Shown: positions 8,085 to 17,180 of the stretch, piece after piece
Layout: each line of letters opens with the position of its first letter
Position numbering within the stretch: the first letter of the stretch is position 1
Assembly (NCBI GenBank): GCA_000024525.1
Contig: CP001769.1
Location: 2,280,001-2,344,000, forward strand
Length of the DNA stretch: 64,000 bases
Direction of reading: 5' to 3'
DNA from: Spirosoma linguale DSM 74
Lineage (GTDB): Bacteria > Bacteroidota > Bacteroidia > Cytophagales > Spirosomataceae
Notes under the pieces: model-generated
Databases searched by the model: none
What the model was told of the DNA's origin: nothing
What the model saw: the letters and a program-made list of their open reading frames with translations, nothing else
Made by a program: the position numbers and the translations under genes

Positions 8085-10019
8085 TTAGATTGGGAGCGTT
8101 ACTGTCAGCGTTGTGCCCACATTTAGCTCACTCGCCAGATTTATTTGTCCGCCCATAAGCCTGATGTATCGATTCACGATGTGAAGACCCAGGCCGGTTC
8201 CCTGGATAGTCGATACATTTTTAGCCCGGAAAAATCGCTCGAACAAACGTTTCTGATCGTCCTCCGATATTCCGATTCCCTGATCCTGAACACTCAGTAT
8301 CAGCAGGCTGTTATCGCAGAAGGCCTGTATTTTAATTTCCGTTTCTGGCCCTGAATACTTTACTGCATTGGAGAGCAGATTGATGAGGATTTTTCGAAAT
8401 AGGGAAGGGTCCAGGTTAATGGAACCCGGACACGAAAGCGCAACCTCAATCGATTGTTTCTGCCCAAATGCATCCTGTATATAGTGTACAGTTTCGCTGA
8501 CCAGCTGCGACAAATCAACCGCTACAGGATGCACGTTGATCTGCCCTTCCTGAAGTTTTTCCAACGATAAAAATTCTTCGAGAATGTCGTTGAGGTGTTT
8601 GACCGCGATTTTGATTCGCTCGATGTGCTTTAGTTGCCGGTCCTGCTGATTAGTGATTTCGGCGTATTTTTCGAGGAGCGAGGTGGAGGTTAAAATCGTG
8701 GTTAACGGTGTCCGAAACTCATGAGACGCCATGGAAACAAATCGGACTTTCAATTCGCTCAATTCCCGTTCAACAGCCAGTGCCCGTTCCAGTTCATTCC
8801 GCGACTGCTCAAGTTCACTAAGCGTTAAGGAGAGCGCCTGCGTTCGGTCGGCTACTTTTTGTTCCAGCTCGGCGCTGTAGCGGGCCTGTTCTTCGGCCTG
8901 CCGTTGTTGGGTAACGTCCAGAAACGTAATAATGGTACCGGTACCCAATTTTGAAACTACCGAAAAGATGATTTTGCCATCAGGGGTTATCGTTTCACGC
9001 CGTAACGTCTCGCCGGTTTCTACTACGTGGGTCAAAAGGGCGACCATCTGGTCGGCATTTCCCGCAAAATTAATGGAACGCACTGTCTGATCTGAAACTT
9101 GCTGCCAGTCTGGCGGCAGCGAATTTTTTGCCTGCTCGTTAAAATAGGTATACCGGAAGTCAATAATCCGGCTTGTATCATCCAGGATAGGCTCGGTCGT
9201 TAAGATGCCGATCTTCACCGACTCGCTAATTCGCAACAAAAGGCTGCTTTGTTGCGTGCTGGCTTCTTCAGCCTGTTTTCGGGCAGTTATATCTACATAC
9301 GTAAGCATTAAACCGTCACCGAGCTGTACGCCAACGATATTGTACCATTTAGCCAAGGGTAGATAATAGTACTCGATTTCGAAAGGAATGCCCGTTTCGC
9401 AAACATTCCTGAAGCGATTCATGGTCGCAGGCGTTACTGACTCTGGAAAAAGATCCGTAAGTAGTTGCCCGGTTATATCGGCTGAACCGCTGATTAATTC
9501 TTTGGCAACTCGGTTGACCTTTACGACACGGAAGTTCGTTATCTCATCCAAAGGACTACGAACTGCCTGATAAACGACGATACCCAATAGTGTTGTTGCA
9601 AACACCCGCTCAAGCAGGGTTGTTTGTATTTCTCGTTGTGTTTCGGCTTCTTTTCGCTTTGTAATATCCGTGTAGGTAACGACAACATAGTTTTCAAATC
9701 GCCGAAAAGATGATTTTACCCAAAGGTACAGTCCATCAGTACGGTGTGTGTACACTTCCCGATCAAGCGGTTTACCGGTTTCACTAACCTGTTTAAGGGC
9801 ATTAAAACGTTCGTTCTGGAGTTCTTCGGGGGTTAACTCACTAAATAGCCGGCCAACTGCATGCTCCATAGACAATGCCATAATACTGGCCGATACCTGA
9901 TTGGTCATCACCAACCGGAAGTCTGCAGGAGAGCCTGATTCATCGTAAACAGTTTCAAAAATACTAATAGCGTCGGGTGAAGCATCCAGAATTCCCTGAA
10001 GTAATGATCTGGTTTCCAT
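8085..10019 (-). CDS. Multi-PAS sensor histidine kinase, cytosolic
   Basis: A 644-residue histidine kinase without signal peptide or membrane segment. Three PAS-type domains occupy about residues 5-120, 132-250 and 258-375, each ending in a D-I-T or D-V-T before a charged linker. A coiled coil follows at about 375-425. The HisKA box F-V-S-M-A-S-H-E-F-R-T-P-L has the phospho-accepting His433, and the ATPase domain has N-L-L-S-N-A-V-K-Y-S, D-Q-G-I-G-I and G-T-G-L-G-L-H-I-V. No response-regulator gene is adjacent, so the partner is encoded elsewhere. The ligand of the PAS domains is unknown. Two copies of a 10 bp motif lie upstream (10040 and 10089). Confidence 0.92.
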   Translation of the reverse strand: METRSLLQGILDASPDAISIFETVYDESGSPADFRLVMTNQVSASIMALSMEHAVGRLFSELTPEELQNERFNALKQVSETGKPLDREVYTHRTDGLYLWVKSSFRRFENYVVVTYTDITKRKEAETQREIQTTLLERVFATTLLGIVVYQAVRSPLDEITNFRVVKVNRVAKELISGSADITGQLLTDLFPESVTPATMNRFRNVCETGIPFEIEYYYLPLAKWYNIVGVQLGDGLMLTYVDITARKQAEEASTQQSSLLLRISESVKIGILTTEPILDDTSRIIDFRYTYFNEQAKNSLPPDWQQVSDQTVRSINFAGNADQMVALLTHVVETGETLRRETITPDGKIIFSVVSKLGTGTIITFLDVTQQRQAEEQARYSAELEQKVADRTQALSLTLSELEQSRNELERALAVERELSELKVRFVSMASHEFRTPLTTILTSTSLLEKYAEITNQQDRQLKHIERIKIAVKHLNDILEEFLSLEKLQEGQINVHPVAVDLSQLVSETVHYIQDAFGQKQSIEVALSCPGSINLDPSLFRKILINLLSNAVKYSGPETEIKIQAFCDNSLLILSVQDQGIGISEDDQKRLFERFFRAKNVSTIQGTGLGLHIVNRYIRLMGGQINLASELNVGTTLTVTLPI

Positions 10020-10205
10020 GTTATGTACGGTGTAGAAAATACGAATAGCAACTTTAACAACTTGAGAGAATTAGTATGTGATGCAAGATACGAATAGCTA
10101 AATGTAGTAAAACAGGTAAATAATCGAACAATAGAAACTAATAGTATAAATAAATACCGTTTGGGTCGCTATCTGTTGATACATTATTTATAGAATGAGG
10201 CATAC

Positions 10206-10262
10206 TAAAACAGACTCCGAAAGAGAAACGTTTTGCGTTAGTATCTGTCGGAGTCTGTTTTA
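10206..10262 (-). terminator. Hairpin terminator after CoA-transferase gene
   Basis: A perfect 15 bp inverted repeat (10206-10220, 10248-10262) encloses a 27-base loop that can itself fold a small stem. On the minus strand the second arm ends in GTTTTA, giving a U-rich end. It lies 32 bp beyond the stop of the CoA-transferase gene. Confidence 0.75.
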
Positions 10263-10294
10263 ATCGTCGTTGTTACGTGAAGCGGTCCCTAACT

Positions 10295-11581
10295 TTAGGA
10301 CAACCTACCGAACCGCTCGAACGCCTGCCGGTCTAGCTCCTCCCGGTGGTCGGGGTGGGCGATGTTGATAAGCGCCCGAGCCCGCTGACGCAGGTTCTGC
10401 CCGTAAAGGTCGGCAATACCGTACTCCGTAACGATATAATGAACGTGGGCGCGGGTGGTCGTTACGCCTGCTCCCTCTTTCAGGAAGGGCACAATTTTGC
10501 TAAGGCCCTTACTGGTCGTGGAGGGCAGCGCAATTATAGGTTTACCACCTTCTGAAAGCGATGCGCCCCGCACAAAGTCCATCTGTCCGCCAACACCCGA
10601 ATACTGGTAGGTGCCAATGGTATCGGCACAAACCTGCCCGGTCAGGTCGATCTCAATGGCTGAATTGATGGCCGTGACTTTAGGGTTCCGTCGGATGATA
10701 GCGGTATCATTGGTGAAACTGGCCTGTTTCATGGCCACCTCTGGATTGTCGTCGATAAAATCATACACGCGCTGGCTGCCCATTACAAAGGCCGAAACGA
10801 TTCGGTAAGGCAGCACCGTTTTGTGTTCGCCCGTAATGACACCCCGCTCCACCAGATCAATGACCCCGTCCGAGAACATTTCAGTATGAATACCCAGCCC
10901 TTTGTGGTGAATAAGTTCAGCCAGGGTAGCGTTGGGAATGCCGCCGATACCTAACTGAAGCGTAGCCCCATCCTCGACAAGACTGGCCACATACTGCCCG
11001 ATTTTCCTGTCGTCGGCGCTGATCTCTCCGGGCAGCACTTCATATACGGGTTCATCGACCTCCACGGCCGCGTGCAGCATGGAGATGGGAATCAGGCCGT
11101 CGCCGTGGGTTCGCGGCACACGCGGGTTTATCTGGGCAATTACATATTTAGCTGCATGGATGGCCGCCAGGGAAATATCTACCGATGGACCCAGGGAACA
11201 ATAGCCGTGCACATCCGGCGGTGATACCTGAATGAGTGCCACGTCGATGGGTAAAATATTGCGACGGAACAAAAGGGGAATCTCGCTCAGAAACACGGGT
11301 ACGTAATCGCCGATTCCCTGATTAAGCTGCTTGCGCATATTAGCCCCGATAAAGAATGAATTTGGCCGGAATGATGCCTGAAGGGTGCTGTCCAGATAGG
11401 GCAGGGGGCCTTCAGTATGCATATGGCAGACTTCCACATTGGTCAATTCACTAGCCCGGCCAACCATAGCCTTTATCAGCACGTGGGGCGTTTGCGCAAC
11501 GCTATGGATGAAAACACGATTGCCGGACTGGATAGCCGAAACGGCCTGTTCGGGGGTAGTAAGAGGAAGGATTGATGGCAT
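10295..11581 (-). CDS. Acetyl-CoA hydrolase/CoA-transferase family protein
   Basis: A 428-residue family-I-like CoA-transferase of the acetate or 4-hydroxybutyrate CoA-transferase group. The segment G-I-G-G-I-P-N-A-T-L at 211-220 and G-I-H-T-E-M-F-S-D-G at 230-239 are diagnostic; Glu234 is the expected nucleophile that carries the CoA thioester. The late motif G-A-x-V-T-T-T-R-A-H-V and I-V-T-E-Y-G-I-A-D-L-Y-G are also present. It should move CoA between a short-chain acyl-CoA and acetate or a similar acid in the cytosol. The length is normal for the family. A 25 bp imperfect hairpin ends only seven bases before its start codon. Confidence 0.9.
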   Translation of the reverse strand: MPSILPLTTPEQAVSAIQSGNRVFIHSVAQTPHVLIKAMVGRASELTNVEVCHMHTEGPLPYLDSTLQASFRPNSFFIGANMRKQLNQGIGDYVPVFLSEIPLLFRRNILPIDVALIQVSPPDVHGYCSLGPSVDISLAAIHAAKYVIAQINPRVPRTHGDGLIPISMLHAAVEVDEPVYEVLPGEISADDRKIGQYVASLVEDGATLQLGIGGIPNATLAELIHHKGLGIHTEMFSDGVIDLVERGVITGEHKTVLPYRIVSAFVMGSQRVYDFIDDNPEVAMKQASFTNDTAIIRRNPKVTAINSAIEIDLTGQVCADTIGTYQYSGVGGQMDFVRGASLSEGGKPIIALPSTTSKGLSKIVPFLKEGAGVTTTRAHVHYIVTEYGIADLYGQNLRQRARALINIAHPDHREELDRQAFERFGRLS

Positions 11582-11588
11582 ACTAATT

Positions 11589-11659
11589 GGCTAAAACAGG
11601 CTTCGGCTGTTTTGTTCTACTGAAAAATAATACTGAAACAGCCGAAGCCTGTTTCAGCC
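11589..11659 (-). repeat. Long inverted repeat between GH1 and CoA-transferase genes
   Basis: Arms 11589-11613 and 11635-11659 are complementary at 23 of 25 positions with a 21-base spacer. Each arm is itself a small dyad (AAACAG...CTGTTT around a 6-7 base centre). It may end the GH1 transcript, and its end is seven bases from the start codon of the next gene, so it could also mask that gene's translation start. Confidence 0.7.
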
Positions 11660-11713
11660 ATAAGCGGCATATCAACACAACGTCTGGATATAGACAGGAG
11701 TTTTGTAAAATGA

Positions 11714-13078
11714 CTATTTATGGGTCTGTAAGATCGGATTGGCCAACATCTGCTGAAACCATCGCCCTGATGCCTTTACAATACGTTGCTGCGTCCGAAA
11801 ATCGACATACACCAGGCCGAAGCGGGGCCGATAGCCCTCGGCCCATTCGAAGTTGTCGAGGAAAGTCCAGGCAAAATACCCCGCTACGGGTATACCCTCC
11901 TGTTTGGCCCGGAGAACGTTACGCAAATAATTTTGGTGGTATTCCATCCGGGCGATGTCGTTTACCCTGCCCTGCTCTACTGTGTCGTAAAAGGCAGCCC
12001 CGCTTTCGGTAATGTATATTTTTTTGACGCCTTCGTACTGCGCGAACTGCCGAATGATCCGGTACATACTTTCGGGGTACACCTCCCAGCCCATTTCGGT
12101 GATCGTCTGTACGTTTCGGCGGAGGGGCGAAACGTCCTTTGCCCATAAATACGGCATGAAATACGACTGCTCGACTACCGCCCTGAAGTAATGCTGTAAT
12201 CCAATGAAGTCAAAGTTGAAAGCCAGCCGCTCCATATCGCCCGGCTTGGCTACTTTTTTGGCTATGCCCGACAGAAACGGCAACTCCTTTGTCGGGTAAC
12301 CCAGGCCGAGGGTTGGTTCCAGAAAAAGCCGGTTGAGCAGGGCATCCACCCGGTTGGCTGCCGCCTGATCGCCGGGGGTAAACGGGTCGATGGGTGAGCA
12401 GGAAAAGGTAGTGCCCACCTCCGCATCGGGAATATTCTGCCGTACAACCCGTCCACCTTCGGCCTGCGCCAGGGCTGTATGATGAATGGCCGGTAACAAA
12501 TTCCGAAAGCTTCGCCGACCGGGTGCGTGCTGGCCGGTGAAGTACCCAAGGATGGACGAAGCCAGTGGTTCATTAAGAATGAGCCAGTGTTTGACTTTGT
12601 GCCCAAACGCTTTCGTACAGACATCGGTGTACTCGGCAAACCAGTCGACAATCTGGCGATTGGGCCAGCCTCCTTTGTTTTCAAGCGCCTGTGGTAAGTC
12701 CCAGTGGTACAGCGTAATCCAGGGGGTTATGCCGAGCGACAGGCAGTGATCGATAAGCTGGTCGTAAAAGCGCAGTCCCGCTTCGTTGATACGACCACCG
12801 TGTTTGGGGCCGAGGCCGTCGGGCAGAATGCGTGACCAGGAAAGCGAGAACCGAAAGGCATCGAAACCCAGTTCTTTATGCAGCCGAAGATCTGATTCGT
12901 AACGGTCGTAGAACTCGCAGGCAATATCGCCATGCTCCCCGGTTTTGATCTTTCCTTTCTGATGGCTGAATGTATCCCAGATGGATGGTCCCCGCCCGTC
13001 GCGGTCTACGGCACCTTCAATCTGATAGGCAGCCGTGGCCGTTCCCCAGACAAAGCCGGGTCCGAAATCGTGCTTCAT
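11714..13078 (-). CDS. GH1 family beta-glucosidase
   Basis: A 454-residue glycoside hydrolase family 1 enzyme, normal in length. The N-terminal signature F-V-W-G-T-A-T-A-A-Y-Q-I-E-G is at residues 9-22, the acid/base Glu170 lies in W-L-I-L-N-E-P, and the nucleophile Glu358 lies in I-Y-I-T-E-S-G, where Ser replaces the common Asn after Glu. No signal peptide is present, so it acts in the cytosol on imported beta-glucosides or similar disaccharides. The start at 13078 gives the standard GH1 N-terminus. It points the same way as the CoA-transferase gene but is separated from it by a long hairpin. Confidence 0.95.
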   Translation of the reverse strand: MKHDFGPGFVWGTATAAYQIEGAVDRDGRGPSIWDTFSHQKGKIKTGEHGDIACEFYDRYESDLRLHKELGFDAFRFSLSWSRILPDGLGPKHGGRINEAGLRFYDQLIDHCLSLGITPWITLYHWDLPQALENKGGWPNRQIVDWFAEYTDVCTKAFGHKVKHWLILNEPLASSILGYFTGQHAPGRRSFRNLLPAIHHTALAQAEGGRVVRQNIPDAEVGTTFSCSPIDPFTPGDQAAANRVDALLNRLFLEPTLGLGYPTKELPFLSGIAKKVAKPGDMERLAFNFDFIGLQHYFRAVVEQSYFMPYLWAKDVSPLRRNVQTITEMGWEVYPESMYRIIRQFAQYEGVKKIYITESGAAFYDTVEQGRVNDIARMEYHQNYLRNVLRAKQEGIPVAGYFAWTFLDNFEWAEGYRPRFGLVYVDFRTQQRIVKASGRWFQQMLANPILQTHK

Positions 13079-13168
13079 AACTCGTCAAAAATCAACAATT
13101 CTCCGCCTGCTGCCTGACTAACGGCGAGTAGGTTAGCCATTGGCCGGTTGAGAGTGTTGTTGTCTGCG

Positions 13169-13176
13169 TACATTTA
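13169..13176 (+). promoter_or_regulatory. Possible promoter of kinase-like gene
   Basis: TACATTTA is a one-mismatch -7 box 25 bp before the ATG at 13202; GTTG at 13147-13150, 18 bp upstream, may be a weak -33 box. Confidence 0.35.
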
Positions 13177-13201
13177 AGGCAAAACTAAGCACTGACAGGC
13201 T

Positions 13202-14224
13202 ATGCCCATCATTACCCGGAAAAAGCAAATTTATTCGATAGGTAACCAGTTGAGGGACTACCTGGTTCAGTACAATCGCGAACACCGGTTGCCTATTCAG
13301 TACGCCGACCTGCTTCGGTACGATAATTCGATCGCGCTTTTCGATAAACGCGAACGCGACACCCTTTGGGAAACTGTTTTTTATCCGGCCTCCGAAGTGG
13401 ACGATATTCTGCTGGCGCTCAAAACGATTTACGCCATCCTGAAAGCCGACGGAGATATGTCGGTAACCGGGCATTTGACCATCGACCGGGTTGATTTGTG
13501 CTCCTACGGCAATACAATGCCCTTTCGGGTAAGGGTTCGGAATCTGGTAAATGATAATTTTGACTATTTCTACATCAAAAATGCCGACGCTTCCCGGATT
13601 TATGGCCTTGAACTGGAGCATATTCTATCCCCTAATCGCATCAGCTACCTGACCAGCGGGCAGACGTTGATCGAAGAACACATTGCGGGTATACCGGGCG
13701 ACATGTTCTTTGAGCAGCAAATGCATGACCCCGACCGTAACCCGGTTCGGCTATGTAAAGAATTTGTGAAGTTTAACGAGCGGTGCTTCGTGCGGCTGTT
13801 AGGCGATATGCATTCCAGCAATTTTGTGGTGGACATCACGCCCGATTTTGATGAAGTATACTACCGAATCCGGGCTATCGACTTCGACCAGCAGTCGTAC
13901 GAAGGGCGGAAATCGGTGTACATGCCGCAGTATTACCGGCAAAATCAACCCATCATCGACCTGGGCCGTGCCTGCCTGACGCCCGAAAGTGTGCACCAAT
14001 ACCAGGTTGAAGAGCGGTCACTGGTGGCCGGGCGGCTTCGGGTCGAGCAAATACGGATTCATGAGTTGATGGTTGCCATGCGACAGGATAACCTTGCCCC
14101 GGCGGGTAACGTAGAGCAGCTTCGCGAGGCCCTCAACCGGCACTACCGTACCCGAAATTTCACCAAATGCCGGACAATGGGCGATATCGTCTGGCAAAGT
14201 CTGGAAGTGGTAGCGGCTCATTGA
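13202..14224 (+). CDS. Uncharacterised protein with kinase-like catalytic loop
   Basis: A 340-residue cytosolic protein that I cannot assign to a named family. It contains L-G-D-M-H-S-S-N-F-V-V at 200-210, which copies the catalytic loop of aminoglycoside-phosphotransferase-like kinases (H-G-D-x-H-x-x-N), followed 20 residues later by A-I-D-F-D-Q-Q at 225-231, resembling their metal-binding D-F/D segment. His is replaced by Leu at the first loop position. An upstream I-E-E-H-I-A-G-I-P-G-D segment at about 160-170 may belong to the hinge. No N-terminal glycine loop or signal is obvious. It stands alone on the plus strand with a strong terminator behind. A phosphotransferase role is inference. 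Confidence 0.7.
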   Translation: MPIITRKKQIYSIGNQLRDYLVQYNREHRLPIQYADLLRYDNSIALFDKRERDTLWETVFYPASEVDDILLALKTIYAILKADGDMSVTGHLTIDRVDLCSYGNTMPFRVRVRNLVNDNFDYFYIKNADASRIYGLELEHILSPNRISYLTSGQTLIEEHIAGIPGDMFFEQQMHDPDRNPVRLCKEFVKFNERCFVRLLGDMHSSNFVVDITPDFDEVYYRIRAIDFDQQSYEGRKSVYMPQYYRQNQPIIDLGRACLTPESVHQYQVEERSLVAGRLRVEQIRIHELMVAMRQDNLAPAGNVEQLREALNRHYRTRNFTKCRTMGDIVWQSLEVVAAH

Positions 14225-14280
14225 GCCGTAACGGCCAGCGGCCCCGATCCTTTGCAGGTGGGGCCACTGGCTGTTACGGC
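14225..14280. terminator. Bidirectional terminator hairpin
   Basis: Arms 14225-14245 and 14260-14280 pair at 19 of 21 positions (one of the two others a G-U wobble) around a 14-base loop. It starts at the stop of the kinase-like gene and serves as terminator between this gene and the convergent LTxxQ-like gene. Confidence 0.75.
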
Positions 14281-14304
14281 AGGATAGATAAGAGACTGGA
14301 CTAA

Positions 14305-14700
14305 TTAGCCGCGACGACCGTAGGGCATTGGCCGGTTGGGCCGATTGTTTTGCTGGTAGGCGAACAGCCGATCCCGCTGCGAAGAGGTAAGCACTGCCAG
14401 CACATCCTGACGTTTGCGGAGTTGAAGCTGGCGGAAACCATCCGGCGTCATGCGGGCGGTGGCAAACAACTGGTCGTAATTATTTTCAATTTTACGGAGC
14501 TGCTTTTCCTGCCTGCGGGTTAGCCCAACAATGGCATCAATACGGTCAATTTTTAGTTCGTCCTGAATTTGATCGTTGTTATAACGACCCTGTGCCTGCG
14601 GAGCCCGGTTGTCGAAAGGTCTTGAGTAAACACCCTGTGCAAAGGTGGTGGCGGTGGTAAGGGCGAATAAAGTAAGGGCGGCTGCGATTGTCTTTTTCAT
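14305..14700 (-). CDS. Small secreted LTxxQ/Spy-like protein
   Basis: A 131-residue exported protein. Residues 1-21 form a signal peptide ending T-T-F-A-Q. The remainder is helical and charged, with G-L-T-R-R-Q-E-K-Q-L-R-K-I and, about 40 residues on, L-T-S-S-Q-R-D-R-L, the paired L-T-x-x-Q pattern of the Spy/CpxP-type periplasmic proteins. Ends are rich in Asn, Arg and Pro. I take the ATG at 14700 rather than a TTG two codons upstream because it gives M-K-K at the signal start. The role in envelope stress is only by analogy; no stress regulator is nearby. Confidence 0.7.
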   Translation of the reverse strand: MKKTIAAALTLFALTTATTFAQGVYSRPFDNRAPQAQGRYNNDQIQDELKIDRIDAIVGLTRRQEKQLRKIENNYDQLFATARMTPDGFRQLQLRKRQDVLAVLTSSQRDRLFAYQQNNRPNRPMPYGRRG

Positions 14701-14821
14701 GATCAAGTTGTTTGTTTTTATGGGTTACTTGATCGTTAGAGGTAAATCGGTGGCGTGCGTTTAATGGGGGAGTAGGGCCTACTTTCCGAATGCCCGTTTC
14801 CACGATCTGAATCGCCTTGTT

Positions 14822-15838
14822 TTACGCCTGAATGGCCTTTTCTTTTTCTTCCTGCCGGTGGGCCATGCCCTGAGCAATGATACTGGCCACAATCAGCTGT
14901 AGGGCGTGGTATACCATAATGGGCAGCAGCACAACCCCGGCAATGTTGCCCGGAAACAGTACATTGGCCATAACGCTGCCCTGCACCAGCGATTTTTTAG
15001 AACCGCAGAACAAGGCCGTAATGCGGTCTTCCCGGTTAAAATTCAACAAACGACTGACGAGGTGAATAAAGCCGAAAATAAGTAAGAACAAGCCCAGCAT
15101 CATACCCGCCAGTTCGAGTAGGTCAGCTGCTGAGTAGCTGGCGAACAAGTTGAGCGAAAACGATTCACAAAATGCCGTATAGACGATCAACAGAATAGTC
15201 AGCTGGTCGAAGTAGCGCAGAGACGATTTATGTCGTTCGGCAAACCAACCCAGCCGCCGATTCAGTAGCAGACCCAGTATGACAGGAACAATGACCTGAA
15301 TTGTCAGTTTCCCAATCACACTATTGAGGTCGTACTGGCCATTGGTACTGGTCAGCAGATAGCTCATCCAGAGCGGAGTAATAAACACGCCAATCAGGCT
15401 GGAGATACTGGCGTTGAAGATAGCAGCCGGAATGTTGCCCTGAGCAATGGAAACCATCACAATAGATGACGACACCGTAGAGGGCAAGGCTGCTACGTAG
15501 AAAATGCCCAGCCAGAGTAATTCGGTATCAGGCGTCATAAAAAACGAACGCGCTGCCAGCACAACGGCGGGGAAGACAATAAAGGTGGACGAATGAATGA
15601 GTAAATGCAGCCGATAGTTACGCAACCCTTCCTTTAGCTGGTCGAAATTCAGGCGAAGTCCATAGAAAAAGAAAATCATCGTAACGCCATAATTGGCCAG
15701 CGCCGACAGCGAAAACGGGCCTTCCTGAATGCCGGGTTCGGGCCAGAATTTGGCCAGCCCAATCATAGCCAACAGAGCAAGAATGAACCAGTCGAGCCCA
15801 ACACGGGCCAAAAGGGAACCTAATGTAGCTTTTGCCAT
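14822..15838 (-). CDS. BASS-family (YfeH-like) transporter
   Basis: A 338-residue inner-membrane protein with about ten hydrophobic segments, of the bile acid:sodium symporter superfamily (SBF-like branch). The conserved A-A-L-P-S-T-V-S-S-S-I-V-M-V-S segment followed by P-A-A-I-F-N-A-S-I-S-S-L-I-G at about residues 115-150 marks the substrate/ion site region. It should move an organic anion with sodium; the substrate is unknown. No operon partner is apparent: 121 bp separate it from the LTxxQ-like gene. Confidence 0.9.
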   Translation of the reverse strand: MAKATLGSLLARVGLDWFILALLAMIGLAKFWPEPGIQEGPFSLSALANYGVTMIFFFYGLRLNFDQLKEGLRNYRLHLLIHSSTFIVFPAVVLAARSFFMTPDTELLWLGIFYVAALPSTVSSSIVMVSIAQGNIPAAIFNASISSLIGVFITPLWMSYLLTSTNGQYDLNSVIGKLTIQVIVPVILGLLLNRRLGWFAERHKSSLRYFDQLTILLIVYTAFCESFSLNLFASYSAADLLELAGMMLGLFLLIFGFIHLVSRLLNFNREDRITALFCGSKKSLVQGSVMANVLFPGNIAGVVLLPIMVYHALQLIVASIIAQGMAHRQEEKEKAIQA

Positions 15839-15963
15839 AAAATCCGGGAATGTATCCGTAAACCTATCAAATAAATGCCCACTCCTGACTAGTTTGCCCC
15901 GAATCTGATTAAATCCATACCGTATCTATAAAACAAACCAGCATTAACCATACATAAAACGAT

Positions 15964-16557
15964 ATGAAAACTGAAAAAGAAAAAATGCTCGCCGGAGAGC
16001 TGTACAACGCGCTCGACCCGGAACTTACGCAGGAACGAATTCGGACGCGGTTACTGCTGAAGGCCTTAAACGAAGGCCCGGAAGACCAGCCTGAACGTCG
16101 AACCCGCGTATTACATGAGTTGATTCCCCATTCGGGTAAAGGATTTTGGATGCAACCTCCGTTCTTTTGTGATTACGGATACAACATTATTCTGGGTGAT
16201 AATGTCTTTTTTAATTTCAACTGTGTGGTGCTGGATGTAATGACCGTTACGGTCGGAAGCAGAACCTTGTTTGGCCCCAATGTGCAGATCTATGCGGCAA
16301 GTCATCCAATAAACTGGAGCGAACGGGCATCCGGGCTTGAGTATGCCAAACCCATTACCATCGGGGAGGATGTCTGGGTTGGCGGTAGCGTTGTGATTTG
16401 TCCCGGCGTAACGATAGGTGACCGGAGCGTGATTGGCGCGGGGAGTGTGGTAACCCGCGACATACCAGCCGATGTTTTTGCGGCTGGTAATCCATGCCGG
16501 GTCATCCGAAAACTAACTGAGTCGGAAACGAGTGAGTCAGCTAAACAAGTCGAATGA
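15964..16557 (+). CDS. Maltose/galactoside O-acetyltransferase family protein
   Basis: A 197-residue acyltransferase of the left-handed beta-helix (hexapeptide repeat) type. The N-terminal helical part E-K-M-L-A-G-E-L-Y-N-A and the D-P-E-L motif are typical of the maltose/nodulation acetyltransferase group. The catalytic His lies in Y-A-A-S-H-P, and the last coil has V-I-G-A-G-S-V-V-T-R-D-I-P and A-A-G-N-P-C-R-V-I-R. It transfers acetyl from acetyl-CoA to a sugar hydroxyl in the cytosol. It is a single gene divergent from the BASS transporter. Confidence 0.92.
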   Translation: MKTEKEKMLAGELYNALDPELTQERIRTRLLLKALNEGPEDQPERRTRVLHELIPHSGKGFWMQPPFFCDYGYNIILGDNVFFNFNCVVLDVMTVTVGSRTLFGPNVQIYAASHPINWSERASGLEYAKPITIGEDVWVGGSVVICPGVTIGDRSVIGAGSVVTRDIPADVFAAGNPCRVIRKLTESETSESAKQVE

Positions 16558-16626
16558 AACCCGAATACGATTTGGGAAACTATAAGCTGAGCGATTATGA
16601 ACAAACCAAAAGAAAGTATGCCTTTG

Positions 16627-16998
16627 TTAGCGGGTCTTTTGGTCGTTCATGTACAGCGTCAGGACATCGAGTAATGCTTTATTGGCCTGCTGAGTTGATA
16701 ACTCGTGGGCATGCATTAGCCCTTTCAACAGGGCAGAATACAGCAGGGTAATGCCACTGCGGCAGCGGTGTATTTCCGGTGAGTCGGCATCTGGTAGTAT
16801 TGGCCTCCCAATCAGATCTTCGTAGCGAATCATTCTGACGACAGCTGCACCTAACCGGGCTGGTTCCGGAGAAGTGCTTGCATAAAAGTCTTTCAGGGCT
16901 GATTCAAGTTTAGCCCGAAGGTTGATAATACACAGTATTTCACTCCGGTAACTTGAGTTATTGTAGATGGCTTCCACCAACTCCTCGTGGGTTTTCAT
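16627..16998 (-). CDS. Small hypothetical protein
   Basis: A 123-residue, apparently soluble and helical protein with no signal peptide, no membrane segment and no motif I recognise. Composition (many Leu, Ala, Glu, Arg) and the absence of stop-rich frames suggest it is real. A Met start at 16998 follows an AT-rich stretch. The convergent acetyltransferase gene ends 69 bp away. No function is proposed. Confidence 0.6.
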   Translation of the reverse strand: MKTHEELVEAIYNNSSYRSEILCIINLRAKLESALKDFYASTSPEPARLGAAVVRMIRYEDLIGRPILPDADSPEIHRCRSGITLLYSALLKGLMHAHELSTQQANKALLDVLTLYMNDQKTR

Positions 16999-17151
16999 GG
17001 TATTGATCTGGTTTAGGATAGAGAAACGTAAGGTATTGTTGTCAGCCGTATGATAAGGGCAGATGATTGTAAAGAAATGTCAGATCGACTCAGGAAGATA
17101 CAACTAAGTTATCGGTAATTGGGTCTATGACGTAATCTTAATCCGTTTATC

Positions 17152-17159
17152 TATTTTTG
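17152..17159 (+). promoter_or_regulatory. -7 promoter box of T9SS protein gene
   Basis: TATTTTTG is a full match to TAnnTTTG and lies 21 bp before the ATG at 17181. A matching -33 TTTG is not seen. Confidence 0.5.
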
Positions 17160-17180
17160 ATGAAATAGACTCAACGCTTC

